64,000 nucleotides of DNA from CAVVXN01 sp963772585 (GTDB lineage: Bacteria; Planctomycetota; PLA2; JAEUHO01), in contig CAVYXV010000002.1 of NCBI GenBank assembly GCA_963772585.1, forward strand, positions 248,001 to 312,000, read 5' to 3'. The stretch's first letter is position 1. Each line of letters begins with the position of its first letter. A program made the position numbers and the translations under genes. This document shows, one piece after another, positions 52,785-60,729 of this stretch. Under the pieces are notes generated by a model. That model was not told where the DNA came from and ran no database searches. It saw only the letters and a program-made list of their open reading frames with translations.

Positions 52785-53327
52785 CTACCCGGCGTGGGGC
52801 TCTTCGCCCTCCACGGCCACGCCCTCGGGGGACTCGGCCGGCGCCGCGGCCATCTCGGCCGCCATGTCCGCCGCTTCGCGGGCGTCCTGCACGACCCAGA
52901 CCTTGACGTTCACCACGGTGTCGCGGGCCAGGACGACCGGCGCCTCGTACTCCCCGAGCTCGCGCACGTGCTCGAAGCGGATCTGCCGGATGTCGAAGGG
53001 GTAGCCGTGCCTCGCCAGCGCGTCCAGGACCTGGCGCGCGCCGACGGACCCGTAGAGGTGGCCGTCCTCGCCCGCACGGGCCTCGATCGTCAGCGTGATC
53101 TCTTCGAGCTTCTCGGTCAGCGCGGCGTGGTAGCGGGCCTCCTCCGCCTCCCGGACGGCCTCGCTGTCCTTGTCCTTGTGGATCCTCAGGAGCGCGTCGG
53201 GAGTCACCATGGCCGCCCACCCCTTGGGGATGAGGAAGTTGCGCGCGTAGCCGTTGCGGACCTTCACGACCTCGCCGACCCGGCCGACACCGTCGATGTT
53301 CCTGCGCAGGAGCACCTGGATCGCCAT
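52785..53327 (-). CDS. rplI: 50S ribosomal protein bL9
   Basis: 180 residues. Starts MAIQVLLRRNIDGVGRVGEV with the L9 signature GEVVKVRNGYARNFLIPKGWA, a long connecting helix (RIHKDKDSEAVREAEEARYH) and the C-terminal domain with GSVGARQVLDAL. About 25 acidic Ala/Glu-rich residues extend the usual end. Nine bases separate it from rpsR. Confidence 0.96.
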   Translation of the reverse strand: MAIQVLLRRNIDGVGRVGEVVKVRNGYARNFLIPKGWAAMVTPDALLRIHKDKDSEAVREAEEARYHAALTEKLEEITLTIEARAGEDGHLYGSVGARQVLDALARHGYPFDIRQIRFEHVRELGEYEAPVVLARDTVVNVKVWVVQDAREAADMAAEMAAAPAESPEGVAVEGEEPHAG

Positions 53328-53335
53328 GGTTCCCC

Positions 53336-53608
53336 CTATCGCCCGACGTAGGGCAGCAACGCCAGGTAGCGGGCGCGCTTGACCGCCCCCTGCAGCTCGC
53401 GCTGGAAGTGCGCCATCGTGCCCGTGCGCTTCCGGCCGTAGAGCTTGCCCTGGGCGCTCACCATCTTCTGGAGCGTGGCCAGGTCCTTGTAGTCGATGTA
53501 GTGGACGCGCGCGCGCGTGAAGCGGCACTTGTTGCCGCGCTCCCCCGTCTTCTTGAGGAGCTTCTTGAGCGCCTTGCTGCCCGCGATCCTGCGTGCACTC
53601 CGATTCAT
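53336..53608 (-). CDS. rpsR: 30S ribosomal protein bS18
   Basis: 90 residues from the ATG at 53608, with GGAG nine bases upstream; a GTG two codons earlier is too close to that site. The core reads CRFTRARVHYIDYKDLATLQ and GRKRTGTMAHFQRELQGAVKRARYL within it, the conserved S18 region. Cluster rpsF-rpsR-rplI without an ssb gene between rpsF and rpsR. Confidence 0.95.
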   Translation of the reverse strand: MNRSARRIAGSKALKKLLKKTGERGNKCRFTRARVHYIDYKDLATLQKMVSAQGKLYGRKRTGTMAHFQRELQGAVKRARYLALLPYVGR

Positions 53609-53614
53609 CGCCAC

Positions 53615-54181
53615 CTACTCCGAACCGCCGGCGGAATCCGATGCCGGCGCGGGATGCTCCCGGGAACGGGAGTCCCCTTCCTTGTCGTGGTGCTGGGTCC
53701 CCCCCGAGGGCCGATCGCCGTCGTCCTCCGAGGATCGCCCGTCCCGATCCCGGTCGCGGTCCCGGCCGTCCCGATCGCGCCGGGACGGGCCCTTCCGACC
53801 TCCGCCCCAGGAGGAGAGGGACGACTTGCGGCTCTCCTCGGCGAGGCGCTCGCGCTCCTGCGCGCGCTTCTCGACGTGCGTCTCGATGGGCTCGTCGAGG
53901 ACCATCACGAGGTGGCGCAGGACGATCTCGCTCAGGAGCACGTCGGCGTTGATCTCCTGGATGGCCGTGGTGGGCGCGCGGAAGTAGACGAGGTAGTACG
54001 TGGCGCGGCGATGGCCCTTGATCTCGTAGGCGAGCTTCCGCTCGTCCCACTTCTCCTTGATGACGAACTCGGCGCCGTGCTTGGTCAGGATGTCGTCGAC
54101 CTGGGCGGCGGCGCCCTCGAAGTCCTCGCTGGCCCGCGTATTGTCCAGCAGGAACATCGCCTCGTAGTCGCGTATCGTCAT
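53615..54181 (-). CDS. rpsF: 30S ribosomal protein bS6 with Arg/Asp-rich C-terminal extension
   Basis: 188 residues, where bS6 is usually 95-140. Residues 1-115 are the S6 fold: RDYEAMFLLDNT, KWDERKLAYEIKGHRRATYYL and LLSEIVLRHLVMVLDEP. The last ~70 residues are low-complexity and charged, with repeated Arg-Asp pairs (RRDRDGRDRDRDRDGR) and an acidic Ser/Gly tail. The extension is probably disordered. Polyglutamate tails are added to S6 in E. coli; an encoded charged tail may have a similar ribosome-surface role (inference). Confidence 0.94.
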   Translation of the reverse strand: MTIRDYEAMFLLDNTRASEDFEGAAAQVDDILTKHGAEFVIKEKWDERKLAYEIKGHRRATYYLVYFRAPTTAIQEINADVLLSEIVLRHLVMVLDEPIETHVEKRAQERERLAEESRKSSLSSWGGGRKGPSRRDRDGRDRDRDRDGRSSEDDGDRPSGGTQHHDKEGDSRSREHPAPASDSAGGSE

Positions 54182-54337
54182 GATTCGCTCGCCGTTCCCG
54201 GGCCGCTGCCGGGTGGGTCCGTGTTTCGAGCCGCCTCCGGGCGGGAAGCGGACGAAGGTACCCGCAAACCCCGCGGGCGCCCAAGGGATGATGGGGCGGA
54301 GGGGCGGTCCGCGAGCGCGGGCTTCCCTCCCACGCTC

Positions 54338-54909
54338 TCACGCCCGATTGTAGGCGTTCATCGCGGCCTCGATGCCCGTCTCGGCCCAGCAGAGGGCCGC
54401 CTCGGCGCCCCGCCCGACCAGGTCCGGCAGCTCTCGCGCCTGGGCCGCGCCGTAGCGCTTGAGGACGTAGTCCGCGGGGTCCATGCCCTCGGGAACCGGG
54501 CCGATGCCCAGGCGGAGCCGGGGGTAGGCACGGTGACCGAGGGCCCCCTCGATGGACTTCAGGCCGTTGTGCCCCCCGGCGCTGCCGTCCTCGCGGAGCC
54601 GCAGCCGCCCGAAGGGCAGCATGAAGTCGTCCAGCACCACCAGGGCCGCCTCCGGCGGGAGGTCGAAGACCTCCAGCGCCCGGCGGTAGACGGGCCCGAC
54701 GAGGTTCATGTAGGACTGGGGCTTGACGAGCCTCAGGTGCACCTCCCCCACCCTCCAGTCGGCCTCCTCGGCGTGGAGCAGACGGGTGCGCTTGAAGCTC
54801 TCCCCCGGCGCTCGGCGAGCGCGTCGAGCACCTGCCACCCGGCGTTGTGCCGCGTCTTGCGATACCGGCTCCCCGGGTTGCCGAGCCCGAAGAGGAGCCG
54901 GGTCGCCAT
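54338..54909 (-). CDS. pth: peptidyl-tRNA hydrolase, interrupted by one frameshift
   Basis: The first ~34 residues (ATRLLFGLGNPGSRYRKTRH and NAGWQVLDALAE) are in one frame, and the remainder (SFKRTRLLHAEEADWRVGEV, KPQSYMNLVGP, VVLDDFMLPFGRLR, GSAGGHNGLKSI) in another. The catalytic His of RHNAGW and the Asp of LDDF are present on either side. The switch falls at a run of five C (54802-54806 on the + strand); one extra base restores a full-length ~190-residue enzyme. Pth recycles peptidyl-tRNA and is essential in most bacteria, so a base-calling error is the likely cause. Order glmU-prs-rplY-pth is a known conserved cluster. Confidence 0.88.
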
Positions 54910-54929
54910 GGAGCCGCCGGCGGAGGGGG

Positions 54930-55571
54930 TCAGCCCTCCCTGCTCTCCGCCGAGGCGCCCTCGGCGGTGGGCTCCGCCTCGCCCTCGAGGGTCCCCGCCT
55001 CGCCCTCTTCCGCCACGGCGGCCTTCTTCGCGGCGTAGACGCAGTGGGCGACGAGCCGGTCGGTCTCCTCGGCGAAGGACACGCCGGCGGGAAGCTCGAT
55101 GTCGGCGACCTTGATCTCGTCGCCGATGCCCAGGCCGGTGACGTCCAGCAGGATCTCGCGCGGCAGGTCCCGGGGACGGGCGCGGACGGAGAGGTGAGCG
55201 ATGAGTCCCTGGAAGACCCCGCCCTCCACCACGCCCTTGGCCGTGCCCTTGAAGACGACCGGCACGTCGTCTTCCACGAGAGCGTCCTTCTCGACGCGCT
55301 GGAAGTCCACGTGGAGCACCCGGTCGGTCAGGGGATCCGTCTGGACCTCCCGGAGGATGGCGTCCCGGGTCGCCTCGCCCATCTTGAGCTCGACGAGGTG
55401 GCTGCCGGAGTGGAGGAAGCGCTCCAGGGCGTCCTGCGGGACGGTCAGGGGGAGGTTGCGCCGGCCCAGGCCGTAGAGCACGCCGGGGACCCGTGCCGCA
55501 TGACGCAGCCGGTGCATGGCGCGGGACCCGCGCTCCTCGCGCTGCTCGACCTCGATCGTGATGAATTCCAT
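54930..55571 (-). CDS. rplY: 50S ribosomal protein bL25, Ctc form
   Basis: 213 residues, the long CTC/TL5 type: an N-terminal 5S RNA-binding domain (RVPGVLYGLGRRNLPLTV, VDFQRVEKDALVEDDVPV) and a C-terminal beta domain (LPREILLDVTGLGIGDEIKV), followed by an acidic Glu/Ala tail. Lies between prs and pth. TAAAGT about 48 bases upstream may be a promoter for rplY-pth. Confidence 0.95.
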   Translation of the reverse strand: MEFITIEVEQREERGSRAMHRLRHAARVPGVLYGLGRRNLPLTVPQDALERFLHSGSHLVELKMGEATRDAILREVQTDPLTDRVLHVDFQRVEKDALVEDDVPVVFKGTAKGVVEGGVFQGLIAHLSVRARPRDLPREILLDVTGLGIGDEIKVADIELPAGVSFAEETDRLVAHCVYAAKKAAVAEEGEAGTLEGEAEPTAEGASAESREG

Positions 55572-55619
55572 CGGAGGGACCCTCCGGCGCCCGGGCCGCC
55601 AAACGGGGAATGGTCGGCC

Positions 55620-55625
55620 ACTTTA
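55620..55625 (-). promoter_or_regulatory. putative -10 element TAAAGT upstream of rplY
   Basis: TAAAGT on the - strand in the 139-base prs-rplY gap, identical to the element before dnaB. Transcription would begin near 55613, giving a leader of about 40 bases. No good -35 element is seen. Confidence 0.35.
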
Positions 55626-55710
55626 CGGGGAGGCCGGGCGCAGGCCAGGGGAGGAAGGGGGGATGCGGGGGAGGGAACCGGGGGGACCGCGCGTCCGGCC
55701 CGGGGGGGCT

Positions 55711-56676
55711 CTACGCCTCCGGCCCCTTGCGGTCGCGGGGTTCGAAGAGGACGGAGAGGGAGCGTTCCTCGTGGACGCAGCGGATCGCCTTCGCCAGGAG
55801 GGGGGCGATGGAGAGGACGGTCAGGTTGTCGAAGCCGGAGGTGTCCACGGGGATCGTGTCCGTCAGGACGATCTCGTCGAGGTCCGCGTTGTGGAGGCGC
55901 TCCCGGGCGGGGCCGCAGAGGACGCCGTGCGTCGCGGCGATGCGGACGCTCTTCGCCCCGTGGGCACGGCACGTCCGGGCCGCCTCCGTGACGGATCCCG
56001 CCGTCGAGATCATGTCGTCCACCAGGAGGACGTTGCGGCCGTCCACCTCGCCGATGACGGCGCCCATCTCCACCTTGTCGCTGCTGATGCGCCGCTTGTC
56101 CACGATGGCCAGCTCCGCGCCCATGCGTTCGGCGTAGCCGCGGGCCATCTTCGAGGAGCCCACGTCCGGAGCGACCACCGTCAGGTCGGACAGGTTCTGC
56201 CGCTCGAAGTGCGTGCGGAGCACGAGCGCGGCGTAGAGGTGGTCCACCGGGATGTCGAAGAAGCCCTGGATCTGGGCGGCGTGGAGGTCCACCGTGAGGA
56301 CGCGGTTCGCCCCGGCCACGACGAGCATGTTCGCCACGAGCTTGGCGGTGATGGGCACGCGTCCCTCGTCCTTGCGGTCCTTGCGTGCGTAGCCGAAGTA
56401 CGGGATCACCGCCGTGACGCGCGAGGCCGAAGCGCGGCGGACGGCGTCGATCAGGATGAGAAGCTCCATCAGGTTCTCGTTGGGCGGCGGCGAGGTGGAC
56501 TGCACGACGAAGACGTCGTTGCCGCGCACGTTGTCGTTGACCTGGACGTCGATCTCCCCGTCCGGGAACCGTGCGACGCGGGCGGGGCTCCGCGCGATCC
56601 CCAGGTCTTCGGCGATGTTGTCGGCCAGGGCGGCGCTCGCGTTTCCGGCGATGAGTTGCAGGTGGCCGTGGCTCAC
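55711..56676 (-). CDS. prs: ribose-phosphate pyrophosphokinase
   Basis: 321 residues, starting at GTG that overlaps the glmU stop (GTGA). Class I PRPP synthase motifs: FPDGEIDVQVNDNVRGNDVF, YARKDRKDEGRVPITAK with the flexible-loop Lys/Arg, VDLHAAQIQGFFD, and the PRPP loop VLLVDDMISTAGSV. It makes PRPP from ribose 5-phosphate and ATP for nucleotide, His and Trp synthesis. Confidence 0.97.
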   Translation of the reverse strand: MSHGHLQLIAGNASAALADNIAEDLGIARSPARVARFPDGEIDVQVNDNVRGNDVFVVQSTSPPPNENLMELLILIDAVRRASASRVTAVIPYFGYARKDRKDEGRVPITAKLVANMLVVAGANRVLTVDLHAAQIQGFFDIPVDHLYAALVLRTHFERQNLSDLTVVAPDVGSSKMARGYAERMGAELAIVDKRRISSDKVEMGAVIGEVDGRNVLLVDDMISTAGSVTEAARTCRAHGAKSVRIAATHGVLCGPARERLHNADLDEIVLTDTIPVDTSGFDNLTVLSIAPLLAKAIRCVHEERSLSVLFEPRDRKGPEA

Positions 56677-58018
56677 GAGGCTTCCTCTCCTTCCTCCTTC
56701 CGGTCGCTAGGGCCGGGTGACAGGACGCGGGCCGGAACGCCGACGGCCGTCGCCGACGGCGGCACGTTCCGCCCCGCCAGCACGATGGCTCCCGCGCCCG
56801 TGGTGGCATCCTCCCCCACCTCGACCGGCGCGACCAGCACGGTCCCGGAGCCGATGTGGGCGCGCGCGCCGATCGTCGTGGGGTGCTTCCGGCGGCCGTC
56901 GTAGTTGGCGGTGATCGTGCCGCAGCCCGATGTTGGCGCCCGCGCCGACCACGGCGTCGCCGAGGTAGGCGAGGTGCTTCGCCTTCGCCCCCGGGCCCAG
57001 GGTGCTCTTCTTCACTTCCACGAAGTTGCCGACCTCGGCCCCTTCCTCGAGGACGGCGCCGCCGCGCAGGCGGGCGAAGGGGCCGACGGAGGTTCGCCCG
57101 GGCCGATACGGCAGCCGTGGCCCACGTGGGTGAAGGGGAGGATCCGGGCACCCGGCGCGATCTCGACGTCCACCTCCACGACGGTCGTGTCCGGATCGAC
57201 GATGCGGACGCCGCGGGCGAGGTGCTCGGTCAGGATGCGCCGGCGCAGGGTCGAGAAGGCCCGGGCGAGGTCCTCGGGGCTGTTCACTCCCAGCGAGGGC
57301 GCCGGCGGAGGGCGTCGCGACGGCCACGACGCGAGCGCCGCGGGACACCAGACGCTGCACGACCTCCGTCGCGTACTCCTCTCCCTGCCCGTTGTCCCGC
57401 GAGAGCCCGCGGGCCTCCTGGCGCGCGAGGCGCGGCATCGAAGGCGTAGATTCCCGTGTTGAACTCCCGGATGCGCCAGGATGCCGGGCCGGTCCCCGGC
57501 GTCCCCGGCCTCGACGATCTCCCGGAGACGGCCCCCGCCGTCGCGAACGATGCGACCGAGGCTGCCCGGGTCCTCCGCCACGCCCGTGAGGACGGTGGCC
57601 GAAGCGTCGGCCCGCCGGTGCGCGTCGAGGAGCCGATCGAAGTCCTCCGTGCGGACCTGGGGCACGTCGCCGTAGGCCAGCAGGACGTCGCCCTCGAACG
57701 CGGGGATCGCCTCCAGGGCCAGGCGGAGAGCCTGCCCGGTCCCCTCCTGGGGGATCTGCTGCGCAGCCCGGGCCGAGGGCCAGGCACCGCTCGAGCCACC
57801 GCTCGACGGCCTCCGCCTGGTGCGCCGACGACCACGACGGTCTCGTCGGGGTCGAGCGGGGCGAGGGCTCGCCGCACGTGATCGAGCAACGGGGCGCCCA
57901 GGCACTCGAGGAGCACCTTCGGGGGCGCTTCCTCCTCCATCGCCAGGCGGGTCCCCTTGCCCGCCGCGAGAACGACGACGGCGAGGGGCCGGGCGTGGGC
58001 CGCGCCGGCGTCGCTCAC
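56673..58018 (-). CDS. glmU: GlmU, bifunctional UDP-GlcNAc synthesis enzyme, broken by seven frameshifts
   Basis: Reading from the GTG at 58018: uridyltransferase start VVVLAAGKGTRL, then IPQEGTGQALRLAL, VLLAYGDVPQVRTEDF, EFNTGIYAFDA and GLSRDNGQGEEYATEVV; pyrophosphorylase-acetyltransferase linker PSLGVNSPEDLARAF; left-handed helix FARLRGGAVLEEGAEVGNFV, KKSTLGPGAKAKHLAYLGDA and CGTITANYDGRRKHPTTIG. These need frame changes near 57823, 57764, 57473, 57421, 57300, 57093 and 56925. Six skip one base; the one at 57093 restores one. Repaired length of ~445 residues equals normal GlmU. The stop overlaps prs. GlmU is essential, so consensus error is most likely. Confidence 0.85.
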
Positions 58019-58230
58019 CGCGTCACCCGGTCGGAACCCCGAACCGCCAGGAGGACCAGCGCCAGCCCGGCGACGACCCCCGGGCCGGCGGTCCTCACCT
58101 GCTCGAACCAGGGATCGGGCAGGAGCTGGTGCCAGAGGTCCACGACCTTCGGCATCTGCTCCTGGAACACGAGCGGCACGTAGAAGGCGAGCGTGGCTCC
58201 GCCCAGGAGTATCGCGATCAGTCGGCCCAA
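58015..58230 (-). CDS. small membrane protein of unknown function
   Basis: 71 residues, starting at TTG at 58230 with a strong GGAGGAGGG ribosome binding site six bases upstream, and ending in a GTGA overlap with glmU. Two hydrophobic helices (RLIAILLGGATLAFYVPLVF and GVVAGLALVLLAV) flank a central amphipathic stretch with PDPWFEQVR. No family is recognised. The overlap and ribosome binding site argue that it is real and co-translated with glmU; it is downstream of tRNA-Gln. Confidence 0.6.
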   Translation of the reverse strand: MGRLIAILLGGATLAFYVPLVFQEQMPKVVDLWHQLLPDPWFEQVRTAGPGVVAGLALVLLAVRGSDRVTR

Positions 58231-58255
58231 GGTTGTCCCTCCTCCGGTCGGCGTG

Positions 58256-58331
58256 TGGCTCCCCGGGGAGGACTCGAACCTCCAACCTCAGGAGCCAAAA
58301 TCCCGCGTGCTACCGGTTGCACCACCGGGGA
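58256..58331 (-). tRNA. tRNA-Gln (UUG)
   Basis: A 76-base cloverleaf on the - strand with encoded CCA. Acceptor TCCCCGG pairs with CCGGGGA, D arm GTGC/GCAC, anticodon stem CGGGA/TCCTG with loop TTTTGGC and anticodon TTG, T arm GGAGG-TTCGAGT-CCTCC, discriminator G. A TAGGAT hexamer (58359-58354) about 22 bases upstream may be its -10 element. Confidence 0.93.
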
Positions 58332-58390
58332 AGGAGGCCACCGCCGAGGGGGGATCCTACCTCCTCGCGGCGCGCGGCGCCCGTAGGGGG

Positions 58391-59622
58391 TCACAGCGCG
58401 CGGCGAAGCAGGTCGAGCGCGAGCACGGCGGCGCGCCGCTGGACGGTCGTCCTCCCGCCGGGATGCCGGTGACGGGCCGCCTGGGTCGGACGGTCGCCCG
58501 CGGCCAGCGCGACGTAGAACGTGCCCGCGGCGATGGGTGTCCCGTCCGGCGCCTGCCCGTCGCCCGGGCCCGCGAGGCCGGTGGTCGCCAGCGCCCAATC
58601 GGCCTCCGCCCGGGCCCGCGCCCCCTCCGCCATCGCCCGCGCGACGGGCTCGGAGACGGCACCGTGGGCGGCAAGGAGCGCCCGGTCCACGCCCAGCTCA
58701 CGGTGCTTGAAGGCGTCGGAGTAGGCGACCCACCCGCCCCGGAAGACCTCGCTCGCGCCGGGCACGCGCGTGAGCATCTCCGCGACGAGACCGCCGGTCA
58801 GCGACTCCGCCGTGGTCACCCGTCGTCCGGCCCCAAGGAGCCGATCCACGACATCCTGCTCGATCGGGCGGTTGCGGTAGCACGCCGCGCCGAGGCGCCG
58901 CCGCGCCTCCCGGACCGCGTCCTCCACGGCGTCCTCCGCTCCCCGGCTGCCCTTCACGCGCACCTCGAGCTCGCCTTCGTGAGGGTAGAAGGCGAGGGAG
59001 ATTCCCCCCTCCCTTCCAGGTCCTGGAGCGAGGCCTGGACGTCGGGCTCCCGGACGCCCGCCGCGCGGAAGGACCGCACGGCGCCGGCCTCGAGGGGGCC
59101 GAGGCCGCCGAGCCGGGGCGCGACGGCGGCGTCGAACATGGCGCGCATCTCGCGGGGGACGCCGGGGAGCGCGAACACCGAGGCCTGACCGAGGCGGAGC
59201 CGGACGCCCGGCGCCGTGCCTTCCGGGTTCTCGAGCGGGGAAGCGCCCCGTGGGAGGAGGGCCTCGCGCCGACGCCTCGCGTCCAGCGAAGCGCCGCGCA
59301 CCGCCTGGGCGCGCTCGACGGCGGCGAGGGCCACGGGGTCCTCGACCAGATCCGTCCCGGCCGCGGCGGCGAGGCCCTCCCGCGTCCCGTCGTCGTCGGT
59401 GGGCCCGAGGCCGCCGCAGACGAGGACCACCCCGGCCGCCGACGCGGCGTCCCGGACGGCCCGCGCGACGGCGGACGCGGCGTCGCCGGCGACGCGGATC
59501 GAGACGACGTCCGCGCCGAGCGCACTCGCGCGTTGCGCGAGCCAGCGACCGTTCGCGTCGGCGACGCGTCCCGAGAGGAGCTCGTCGCCCACCGCGACGA
59601 TCGCGACCTGGAGCCGCGTCAC
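58391..59622 (-). CDS. cinA: CinA-family protein (molybdopterin-binding-like plus nicotinamide amidase domain), one frameshift
   Basis: N-terminal part from the GTG at 59622: VAIVAVGDELLSGRVADANG, VLVCGGLGPTDDDGTREGLA and FALPGVPREMRAMFD, the MoaB/MogA-like CinA domain. C-terminal part in another frame: VTTAESLTGGLVAEMLTRVPG, AYSDAFKHRELGV and ATTGLAGPGDGQAPDGTP, the nicotinamide-nucleotide amidase (PncC) domain. The switch is at six C on the + strand (59004-59009); one extra base joins them into ~410 residues, the normal size. It hydrolyses NMN to recycle NAD by-products in studied members. The GTG overlaps the ychF stop (GTGA). Confidence 0.87.
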
Positions 59623-60695
59623 ACGCCGCTCCGGATGTGCAGCACGTCGCCGTCCTCGACGACGTAGTGCTTCCCCTCGAGACGGATCCGGCCGTTCGCC
59701 TTGACCTGCTTCTCGCTGCCGGCCTCGGCCAGATCCGCGTAGCGGTAGACCTCGGCGCGGATGAAGCCGCGGGCGAGGTCGGTGTGGATCTTCGAGGCGG
59801 CTTCCACGGCGTCGTCGCCGGCGCGGATGGTCCAGGCGCGCACCTCGTCCTCCCCCACCGTGAAGAACGAGCAAAGCCCCACGGCCCGGTAGACCTCCCG
59901 GACGAAGCGGTCGGCGGCGGGCTCTTCGATGCCGAACTCCTCGAGGAAGGCCGGGCGGTCCGCCGGGTCCATGGCCGCGACCTCCGCCTCGACCTGGGCG
60001 TCCATGGCGAAGCGCCCCCGGACCGGGACGGGGAGGTCCTTCCCGAGGCCCTCCGCGTCCGCGTCGGCGGCGTTCAGGAGCACGAGGGTCGGCTTCGCGG
60101 TGAAGAACTGGAAGCCGCGGATCCGCTTGTGGTCCGTCTCGTCCAGCTCGAGACCCGAAAGGTCCTCGCCGCCCTCCAACCGGGCCGCGACCCGCTCGAG
60201 GACCTGGAGCTCCAGGCGGTCCTCCTCCTTCGTCCGCGCGCCGCGCCGGAGGTTCTCCTCGAGCCGGCGCATCCGTCCCTCGCAGACGACGAAGTCGGCC
60301 GTCTGCAACTCGTCGGCGAGCGCCGCGAGGTCGGCCGCCGGGTCCGACTCGGCACGGTCGTACGCGTAGCGATCCGTGGTGAACCCCCGGACCACGAGAA
60401 CGTACGCGTCCGCCTCCCGGAGCGCGGCGAGTTGGCGCGTCCGCCGTTCGCGCTCGCGTTCCCCCCCGCCGAGGGGCACCCCGGGCGGATCCCAGACCTC
60501 GATGCCGGCCGGCGTGTACTTCTTCGGTTGGAAGAGGTCGCGGCAGTGTTCCAGGCGGGGATCGTGGACGCGCACGACCTGGACGTGCGTCTCCGCCTGG
60601 ACCGTCCCCGGGGGGACCACGACGGGTTCGCCGGCCACGGCGTTGAACACCGTGGTCTTGCCGGAACCGGGCAGACCGAGCAAGGCGACGCGCAT
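59619..60695 (-). CDS. ychF: YchF/OLA1-type GTPase/ATPase
   Basis: 358 residues. P-loop GLPGSGKTT (7-15), DxxG as WDPPGV, the altered NKxD motif LLNAADAD (in place of a classic GTPase motif), and a C-terminal TGS domain (FIRAEVYRYADLAEAG, YVVEDGDVLHIRSGV). The family prefers ATP and binds ribosomes. Start ATG at 60695 follows a clear GGAGG site; an ATG farther upstream would lose this. Overlaps cinA, and lies 34 bases after tatC. Confidence 0.9.
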   Translation of the reverse strand: MRVALLGLPGSGKTTVFNAVAGEPVVVPPGTVQAETHVQVVRVHDPRLEHCRDLFQPKKYTPAGIEVWDPPGVPLGGGERERERRTRQLAALREADAYVLVVRGFTTDRYAYDRAESDPAADLAALADELQTADFVVCEGRMRRLEENLRRGARTKEEDRLELQVLERVAARLEGGEDLSGLELDETDHKRIRGFQFFTAKPTLVLLNAADADAEGLGKDLPVPVRGRFAMDAQVEAEVAAMDPADRPAFLEEFGIEEPAADRFVREVYRAVGLCSFFTVGEDEVRAWTIRAGDDAVEAASKIHTDLARGFIRAEVYRYADLAEAGSEKQVKANGRIRLEGKHYVVEDGDVLHIRSGV

Positions 60696-60729
60696 CGAAC
60701 CTCCGCGGAAGGCGAGAACCATACCCCGA

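Noticed and set aside
53656..53800. Repeat block in the rpsF tail as a possible regulatory repeat
   Set aside because: The repeats are coding (Arg-Asp dipeptides) and in frame, so they are treated as part of the protein.
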